Assembly (NCBI GenBank): GCA_947177085.1
Contig: CAMWTD010000046.1
Coordinates: 1 to 11,019 of the forward strand
From: an uncultured Desulfovibrio sp.
Lineage (GTDB): Bacteria; Desulfobacterota; Desulfovibrionia; Desulfovibrionales; Desulfovibrionaceae
Length of the DNA: 11,019 nt
Direction: 5' to 3'
The notes below the pieces were generated by a model. It was not told where the DNA came from and did not search any database. It saw only the letters and a program-made list of their open reading frames with translations. Below are positions 6,286 through 11,019 of this stretch, piece by piece. Numbering within the stretch: the first letter of the stretch is position 1; the number at the start of each line of letters is the position of its first letter. A program made the translations under genes and the position numbers.

Positions 6286-7581
6286 TCAGGCCGTGGGCCA
6301 GACCACGGGCCGGATTTCCGGGCTCGCGGCCTTCTTTCCCGCGAGCGGCAGGGCCGCGCCCTCCTCCTGCGGGGGCTGGACGGCCCTGGCGTCCGCCGCC
6401 GCCACGCCCTCGCGGCTGAGCACAGCCTCGGTGCGCTCGAACAGGTTGGCGATGATGGCGTTGGACACGAGCATCCCGCTGCGGGTGAGCCTGAGATAGC
6501 CGTTGCGGATGCGGATGAGGCCGTTTTCGTGCAGGGCCTGCACAAGGCGCTGATTGTCGCGCAAAAAGTCGCGCCCGGTGAGCTCGCGATAGGTCCTGAG
6601 GCGCAGGCCATTGGCCGTGCGCAGGCGCAGCATGATGAGCTCGAGCACGCGCACCGTGGGCGTGAGCACCTCGGGCGACTTGCCGAGCGCCCCGGCGCGC
6701 ACCATGTTGTCCCATGCGCGCTGGCTCGCGGGATTGGTCCAGCGACGCCCGGCGATGGTGGACGTGGCGGAGGGCCCGAGGCCGAGATAGTCCAGGCCGT
6801 CCCAGTAGCCGAGGTTGTGGCGGCACTGGAAGCCCATGCGCGCGAAATTGGAAATCTCGTAGTGCAGATAGCCTTGCGCCTCCAGGTAGGCCGCCCCCTC
6901 CATGAACATGATGTTCTGGTCGCGCTCCGGGGGGAGCGCGAGCCGCCCTTCCTCACATTCCAGCTCCATCTGCGTGCCCGGCTCCAGCGTGAGGCCGTAA
7001 GTGGAGATATGGTCCGGGGACATGCGCACGGCGTCCTTGAGGGTCTGGAGCCACTGGCGCACGCTCTGCCCCGGCAGGCCCCACATGAGGTCCATGCTGA
7101 TATTGGCGCAGCCCGCCTCGCGCGCGGCGAACACCGCCTGCAGGCTGTCCTGCGCCTTGTGCGGCCGCCCGAGCGTGCGCAGCATGGCCTCGTCAAGGCT
7201 CTGGATGCCGATGGACAGGCGGTTGACGCCGGCGGCCAGAAGGTCGGGCACGACGTTGCGGCCGCGCAGGGACTCGGGATTGGCCTCCAGCGTAATCTCG
7301 GTCTTGTCGCCGAGGCGGAAGTGACGGGCAAGCCGGTCAAGGATGACGCCCACGATGCGCGGCGGCAACAGGCTCGGCGTGCCGCCGCCGAAAAAGACGC
7401 TCTGGATGTTGGAGCCGCCGAGGGTATCCGCGTGCAGGGCCAGTTCCATGAGCAGGGTGTCCACATAGTCGCGGACCTGCGGGGACGATGCGGCGTCCAC
7501 GCCGCGGCCGAGGGGGACTGAATGAAAAGCGCAATAATTACAGCGGGTACGACAAAAAGGGACGTGAATATATACAAGCAT
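6286..7581 (-). CDS. hemW: radical SAM heme chaperone HemW
   Basis: HemW binds heme and a [4Fe-4S] cluster and is thought to deliver heme to target proteins; it was long annotated as oxygen-independent coproporphyrinogen III oxidase. The 431-aa product begins with the radical SAM motif C10-x3-C14-x2-C17 followed by AF, which favours HemW over HemN because HemN carries another cysteine there. GGGTPS (65-70) contacts SAM. LSIGIQSLDEAMLRTLGRPH and DLMWGLPGQ follow, then a HemN_C-type domain (about 300-375). The last ~40 residues are Ala/Pro/Glu-rich and look like a disordered extension. It lies 87 bp after pncB on the same strand, so it could belong to the same transcript. It converges with the upstream-strand TPR gene. 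Confidence 0.9.
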   Translation of the reverse strand: MLVYIHVPFCRTRCNYCAFHSVPLGRGVDAASSPQVRDYVDTLLMELALHADTLGGSNIQSVFFGGGTPSLLPPRIVGVILDRLARHFRLGDKTEITLEANPESLRGRNVVPDLLAAGVNRLSIGIQSLDEAMLRTLGRPHKAQDSLQAVFAAREAGCANISMDLMWGLPGQSVRQWLQTLKDAVRMSPDHISTYGLTLEPGTQMELECEEGRLALPPERDQNIMFMEGAAYLEAQGYLHYEISNFARMGFQCRHNLGYWDGLDYLGLGPSATSTIAGRRWTNPASQRAWDNMVRAGALGKSPEVLTPTVRVLELIMLRLRTANGLRLRTYRELTGRDFLRDNQRLVQALHENGLIRIRNGYLRLTRSGMLVSNAIIANLFERTEAVLSREGVAAADARAVQPPQEEGAALPLAGKKAASPEIRPVVWPTA

Positions 7582-7668
7582 GAAGGGGCCCTGCCAGAAT
7601 TTTGCCGCGCGGCGCGGCGATAGGTGGGAAGATGCAAGCGGCGTGCCGCCTTTCGGCCGGCCGCGCCC

Positions 7669-8892
7669 TCAGGCCCCGGGGCGTCCGGGGGGGAGCATGT
7701 GCAGGGCCTCCATGAAGCGGCGCACCACTGCCGGGTCGCCCGTGTGCTTGGACGCGTCCTCGCTGAGCTTGCAGGTCTCGTTGTAAAAGGGCCAGGACTC
7801 GGTGATCTTGGCGGCCACGAGCTTGATGACGATATTCAGCGGCGCGGCCCCGGGGAAATCGTGGGTGAAATGCGTCCCGATGCCGAAGGAAGGCTGGCAG
7901 ACGGGCGCGGCGAAGCGCTGGATCTCGAGGGCGTCGTCCACGGTGAGCGCGTTGCTGAACACCACCTGCTTGGTGGCAGGCTCGATGCCGAGCGAGCGGT
8001 ACTTGGCGACGATCTTGCCGAGCTCCGCGCGGTTGTCGCCGCTGTCCACGCGCAGGCCCTTGAACATGTTGGCAAAATCTTCGGAAAAATTGAGGCTGAA
8101 GATCTCCCAGCCGAAGGTGTCGTAGAGGAAGGTCCCGAGGGAGCCGCGATAGGTGGAGGACCAGGCCTTCATGGCGAGGTGGTTGGCCATCTGCGGGCCG
8201 TACATGCCGCCGATGGCGGCGATGATCTCGTGGGCCATGGTCCCCACGGGCACGAGGTCATGCTTCATGGCGAAATAGATATTGCTCGTGCCCATGAAGC
8301 GGCCCGGACCCTCGGCCTCCGCCGCGCCCGCGCACAGAGCGCTTATGGCGGCCTCCTGCGCCGCGAAGGAGGCGCGCCGGCGCGTCCCGAAATCGCTGAA
8401 GGTGCAGCCGCCTTCGATGAGCCGGCGGGCCTTGGCGCGGGTTTTTTCCGCAAAAGCGTCGAGGCCGAGGCCGCGCTCGCGGCCGGTCATCATCAGGTAG
8501 AGCTCGGAAATGATGGCCAGCACCTTGACTTCGAGCAGGATGGTATTGGTCCAGCAGCCCTCGAACTCCACTTCCAGATGGCCGCCCGCGTCCTGCCGCA
8601 CGGTCACGAGCCTGGCGTCATAGCGGAAGCCGCGCAAAAAGCTGTAGAACCAGTAGGGGATATAGCGGCAGCGCCGCTTCATGAACGCGATCTCCTCGTC
8701 GGTGATGACCACGTCCTCCAGCATGGCGATCTGCCGCTCGAGCTCCCGGGCGAAGCCCGGCGGATAGACCGTGCCCCCCCGGTCCGTGAAGGAATATTTC
8801 ACCTGCGCGCGCGGGTAATTGTCGATGACCGCGCAACACATGGTGAACTTGTAGAGATCGTCATCGGTGAAATGGGTGATGATCTGTCGCAT
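7669..8892 (-). CDS. pncB: nicotinate phosphoribosyltransferase
   Basis: PncB joins nicotinate and PRPP to give nicotinate mononucleotide in the Preiss-Handler salvage route, with ATP use through a phosphohistidine. The protein is 407 aa, close to the E. coli type. Family landmarks are FTDDDLYKFTM (8-18), DFGTRRRASFAAQE (167-180), GTSNIYFAMK (201-210), the phosphorylated histidine in GTMAHE (H221), RVDSGDN (281-287) and FGIGTHFTHDFPG (336-348). I chose the ATG at 8892, which gives the family N-terminus; the frame stays open upstream through pncA, but that part reads as shadow sequence. The start is 17 bp after the pncA stop, with a modest GGAAA site, so the two genes form an operon. Confidence 0.95.
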   Translation of the reverse strand: MRQIITHFTDDDLYKFTMCCAVIDNYPRAQVKYSFTDRGGTVYPPGFARELERQIAMLEDVVITDEEIAFMKRRCRYIPYWFYSFLRGFRYDARLVTVRQDAGGHLEVEFEGCWTNTILLEVKVLAIISELYLMMTGRERGLGLDAFAEKTRAKARRLIEGGCTFSDFGTRRRASFAAQEAAISALCAGAAEAEGPGRFMGTSNIYFAMKHDLVPVGTMAHEIIAAIGGMYGPQMANHLAMKAWSSTYRGSLGTFLYDTFGWEIFSLNFSEDFANMFKGLRVDSGDNRAELGKIVAKYRSLGIEPATKQVVFSNALTVDDALEIQRFAAPVCQPSFGIGTHFTHDFPGAAPLNIVIKLVAAKITESWPFYNETCKLSEDASKHTGDPAVVRRFMEALHMLPPGRPGA

Positions 8893-8909
8893 GGCGTTTT
8901 CCGCAAAAA

Positions 8910-9491
8910 TCAGTTCGCGCCCGGCATGTCCACAAGGGCGATGCCCGCTTCGGCCGCATAGGCCGCGAGCGCCGCGCCGCCGTCCAGCGCTGGGGAATAG
9001 GCGGGGAGCACGGCAAAGATGCCGGGCCCGAGCAGCTTTACGCCGTCCTTGAGGGTGGAGAGCACGCAAATGTCGCCGGCGAGCCCGCAAATCTCCACGC
9101 GCGTCACGCCCAGGCGCTCCACCGCGGCGAGCACGCGCTCGCAGGCCACGGGATTCTGGAACAGCGAATATTCCTCGCGCCCGCGTTCGCGGCCCTTGTG
9201 TAAAACCGTGCACGGGCCCCGGGTCTCATACAGGGCCGGCACGAGCGCGGGCCAGAGGGCCGCGCCCACGGTGTCGGCCACGCAATGCCGTGGCCACTCC
9301 CCGCCCTCCTCCCGGAAGGAGGAATGGTCATAGGGATGGTGATCCGCCGAGACGATCTTGGCCGCGTAGGCGCCGTCCGCGGCGGCGAGGTCCCGGGCCA
9401 GGGCGTTCATGGCTGCCTCGGCCCCGGGCACGGGGAGGCTCCCGGTGATGAAGTCCACCTGCGGGTCCACGACAAGGAGAAGGCGCTGCAT
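8910..9491 (-). CDS. pncA: nicotinamidase
   Basis: PncA hydrolyses nicotinamide to nicotinate and ammonia, feeding PncB. The 193-aa protein carries the isochorismatase-like hydrolase fold. The catalytic triad is D9 (in VVDPQVDF), K99 (in LHKGR) and C142 (in GLAGDICVLSTLKDG). Metal ligands are D50, H52 and H56 in SADHHPYDHSSF, and WPRHCVADTVGA (67-78) is the usual substrate-loop segment. The ATG at 9491 follows GGGGGA at good spacing; a 77-codon upstream extension in frame does not resemble the family and was rejected. It leads the pncA-pncB pair, perhaps followed by hemW. A 14-bp inverted repeat lies in the spacer upstream. Confidence 0.95.
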   Translation of the reverse strand: MQRLLLVVDPQVDFITGSLPVPGAEAAMNALARDLAAADGAYAAKIVSADHHPYDHSSFREEGGEWPRHCVADTVGAALWPALVPALYETRGPCTVLHKGRERGREEYSLFQNPVACERVLAAVERLGVTRVEICGLAGDICVLSTLKDGVKLLGPGIFAVLPAYSPALDGGAALAAYAAEAGIALVDMPGAN

Positions 9492-9739
9492 CCGGTCCCC
9501 CGGGCTCAGGTGCAATGGCAGGGCCGCGCCGTCCGCGGCTGGCGGCCGATGCGGGTTCCGTCCATGAGTACCCCCCGGCGCGGCCGAAGGCAAGCGGGCC
9601 CGGATTGCGGCCCTAAATTTTCCCCCTGGCGGCCGATGAGAAAGGCAGGCATCGGGCACAAGCGGCGGCCGAGGATTTACCCGGAAAAAGGCTTTGCAAT
9701 CGCCGCCGCTTGTGCTAAACACCTGTCGAGGAGCACACC
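9492..9739. other. 248-bp divergent intergenic region pncA / flagellar-like gene
   Basis: No gene is credible here. It holds a 14-bp-arm inverted repeat (9656-9715) and several GGCGGCCGA words (9541, 9629, 9664; a 13-bp identity CTGGCGGCCGATG at 9539-9551 and 9626-9638). It must carry promoters for both divergent genes, but I find no match good enough to call. TTGCAA (9694-9699), 16 bases, TAAACA (9716-9721) is the closest on the plus strand, though it would start transcription inside the ribosome binding site. Confidence 0.5.
9656..9715. promoter_or_regulatory. 14-bp inverted repeat upstream of pncA and flagellar-like gene
   Basis: GCACAAGCGGCGGC (9656-9669) and GCCGCCGCTTGTGC (9702-9715) are perfect reverse complements separated by 32 bases. 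The right arm ends 24 bases before the ATG at 9740. Arms this long are unlikely to be accidental even at this base composition. The sites could bind one regulator at two half-sites with looping, or fold in a transcript. A link to NAD-dependent control is only a guess from the neighbouring pncA. Confidence 0.5.
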
Positions 9740-10156
9740 ATGGACGGCGTCGGCGGAGGCATCAATTCGGCCCTCTTTATGGGCGCGGGAGCCATGCAGG
9801 CCCATTCCTGGGGCATGGCTGTCCACGCGCATAACGTGGCCAATGTCTCCACTGACGGTTTTGCGCCGCAGCGGGCGCTTTTCGCCACCGGCCCGGGGGG
9901 CCGGGGGGTCGCGCTGGACACGGTCATCCGTGAGCCGCGCCTGGGGGGCGCGCTTGCGGGCTACGGGCCCGATGGCACTGCGGCCGACTTCCGCGAAGCG
10001 GCCAACCTGCCCGAGGGCTATACGCTGCCCAGCGGCACGGAACTTGCTCGGGAAATCCCCGGCATGATCGTCACCCAGCGCGCCTATGAGGCCAATGCCC
10101 AGACCGTGCGCACGGCCGACGAAATGCTGGGCACACTGCTGAATCTCAAGGCCTGA
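9740..10156 (+). CDS. small flagellar basal-body rod-like protein
   Basis: The 138-aa product has both ends of the flagellar rod/hook family and little between. N-terminal HNVANVSTDGF (31-41) matches the rod motif N-x-A-N-x-x-T-x-G-[FY]. The C-terminal stretch IPGMIVTQRAYEANAQTVRTADEMLGTLLNLKA (106-138) closely matches the Flg_bbr_C domain that ends FlgC, FlgE and FlgG. Its length resembles FlgC, but the N-terminus is Gly/Ala-rich and the C-terminus is more FlgG-like, so I do not assign a symbol. The start follows GAGGAG at good spacing. No other flagellar gene is near. Export through the flagellar apparatus would be expected if it is functional. Confidence 0.75.
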   Translation: MDGVGGGINSALFMGAGAMQAHSWGMAVHAHNVANVSTDGFAPQRALFATGPGGRGVALDTVIREPRLGGALAGYGPDGTAADFREAANLPEGYTLPSGTELAREIPGMIVTQRAYEANAQTVRTADEMLGTLLNLKA

Positions 10157-10300
10157 TCCCGCGGCGCTTCCGCCGTTGCCCGGCCGCCCGAGGGGCGCGG
10201 CATACGGCGCAAGAAGCGGTGGCGGGGCCTCATTTTCTCATGCGCGACGGCAAGGAGTGCGGTTGCGCTTTCTGTACTTTTTGCAGGGGGAAGGAAACGG
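10157..10300. other. 144-bp spacer before the NlpC/P60 gene
   Basis: A small hairpin directly follows the flagellar-like gene (CGGCG, loop CTTC, CGCCG, about 10162-10175) but no T-run follows, so it is a weak terminator candidate. I see no confident promoter for the next gene. The last bases carry the AAGGA ribosome binding site of the gene starting at 10301. Confidence 0.35.
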
Positions 10301-11019
10301 ATGGGAAAGGGACTGAAGTTGTGCGCGCTTCTTCTCGGCTGCGGCCTGGCCTTTGGCTGCGCGGCGCAGAAAAGCGGCGAAGCCGCCGAACAGGCGCGCG
10401 TGGAGCGCTTCCGTCACTCCTATGAAGCCAGCCTCAATGAAGAACAGGAGCTGGCGGGCCAGAAACTGCTCCAGCACGCCCGCTCGGCCATCGGCACGCC
10501 CTATGTGCTCGGCGGCTCCAATCCCGGCGGTTTTGACTGCTCGGGTTTTGTCCACTGGGCCTACAAGAACGTGGGCGTCAAGCTGCCGCGCACGGCGCGC
10601 GAGCAGTCCGTGGTGGGCCAGAGCATCCGTAATATCGAGGACATGCGCGCGGGCGACATCGTGGCCTTCCGTCACCCCAAGCGCGGCTACCATACCGGCA
10701 TCTATGTGGGCGACGGCAAGTTCATCCACAGCCCCCGCAAGCGCACCCGCGTGCGCATCAATTCCCTTTCCGACCCCTATTTCAGCAAGACGCTCCTGGG
10801 CGCGCGGCGCGTCTCCATCGGCAGCGGCGAGAATCTCGTGGCCCAGGCCGAAAGCCGCCTCGCCACCTATGCCGAGACCAGGCAGGCCCGCAAGGGCGGC
10901 AAGGCGGCCAGCGTAGCCTCGGCGAGCGCCAAGGGCAAAAAATCCGCCCAGGCGTCCCGGGCCGGCAAGTCCGCCAAGGTGGGCAAGAACGCCGCCAAAT
11001 CCGCCAAGACCTCCAAGGC
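10301..11019 (+). CDS. NlpC/P60 cell-wall hydrolase lipoprotein, 3' end beyond window
   Basis: NlpC/P60 enzymes are cysteine peptidases that cut peptide stems of peptidoglycan. The frame stays open for 239 codons to the window edge. A hydrophobic signal (about 5-19) ends at C20, a possible lipidation site, although AFGC is not a strict lipobox (LLGC at C14 would give a very short signal). The catalytic domain runs from about 52 to 170: IGTPYVLGG (64-72), FDCSGF with nucleophile C80, AGDIVAF (117-123), H131 in YHTGIYVG and H143 in FIHSP. From about 190 the protein becomes a Lys/Ala/Ser/Gly-rich low-complexity tail with repeats of the KSAK type. ATG 10301 has AAGGA before it. The end of the gene is not seen. 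Confidence 0.88.
   Translation, partial: MGKGLKLCALLLGCGLAFGCAAQKSGEAAEQARVERFRHSYEASLNEEQELAGQKLLQHARSAIGTPYVLGGSNPGGFDCSGFVHWAYKNVGVKLPRTAREQSVVGQSIRNIEDMRAGDIVAFRHPKRGYHTGIYVGDGKFIHSPRKRTRVRINSLSDPYFSKTLLGARRVSIGSGENLVAQAESRLATYAETRQARKGGKAASVASASAKGKKSAQASRAGKSAKVGKNAAKSAKTSK

Noticed and set aside
7638..7649. GCGGC/GCCGC hairpin between pncB and hemW as a terminator
   Set aside because: The loop would be only two bases and no T-run follows on the minus strand, so it does not support separating pncB from hemW.
8893..9213. Upstream extension of pncB to give a 514-aa protein
   Set aside because: The extra 107 codons lie in another frame of pncA and do not resemble the family; the ATG at 8892 gives the normal N-terminus and length.
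9683..9721. Promoter for the flagellar-like gene: a sigma54-like GG/GC pair, or sigma70-like TTGCAA-16-TAAACA
   Set aside because: The GG and GC are separated by 11 instead of the strict 10 bases and lack the TGGCAC context. The sigma70-like match would begin transcription within the ribosome binding site.
9492..9722. 77-codon upstream extension of pncA
   Set aside because: The N-terminal MQRLLLVVDPQVDF fits the family start and follows a good ribosome binding site; the extension is Pro/Arg-rich and unlike nicotinamidases.

Overview
The window is about 11 kb of GC-rich bacterial DNA. Gene content suggests an anaerobic Desulfovibrionaceae-type sulfate reducer: a ferredoxin-dependent indolepyruvate oxidoreductase with a Desulfovibrio-like short iron-sulfur tail, a rod-type flagellar fragment, HemW, and AT-rich palindromic repeats between GC-rich genes. 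The family-level call rests on remembered family features and gene order, not on a database search; the genus is not resolved.

Layout. 1-316 is non-coding and full of inverted and direct repeats. 317-2215 (minus) is iorA, the alpha subunit of indolepyruvate:ferredoxin oxidoreductase; its usual partner iorB is not next to it. 2216-2570 is non-coding and holds an 18-bp palindrome beside the iorA ribosome binding site, a 96-bp imperfect palindrome, and a second copy of a repeat element that also lies just 3' of iorA. 2571-3275 (minus) is a membrane-anchored TPR/YfgM-like protein with a good sigma70-type promoter. 3446-6270 (plus) is a tight three-gene run: proA, nadD (4-bp overlap with proA) and a cytosolic TPR protein that starts directly after the nadD stop. 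6286-9491 (minus) holds pncA, pncB and hemW in that transcription order, converging on the TPR gene with a 15-bp gap. 9740-10156 (plus) is a small protein with flagellar rod-protein ends. 10301 to the window end (plus) is an NlpC/P60 peptidoglycan hydrolase lipoprotein, cut by the window edge.

How the genes relate. PncA (nicotinamide to nicotinate), PncB (nicotinate to nicotinate mononucleotide) and NadD (mononucleotide to dinucleotide) are successive steps of the Preiss-Handler NAD salvage route; only NadS/NadE-type amidation is missing from the window. ProA belongs to proline synthesis and IorA to oxidation of aromatic 2-oxo acids with ferredoxin reduction. The rest are housekeeping or envelope genes.

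I see no defence system, mobile element with a transposase, CRISPR array, tRNA or rRNA. The most unusual material is the non-coding repeat architecture around iorA, the inverted repeat between pncA and the flagellar-like gene, an atypical NadD nucleotide-binding motif, and the basic low-complexity tail of the NlpC/P60 lipoprotein. I do not see a clearly new multi-gene system.
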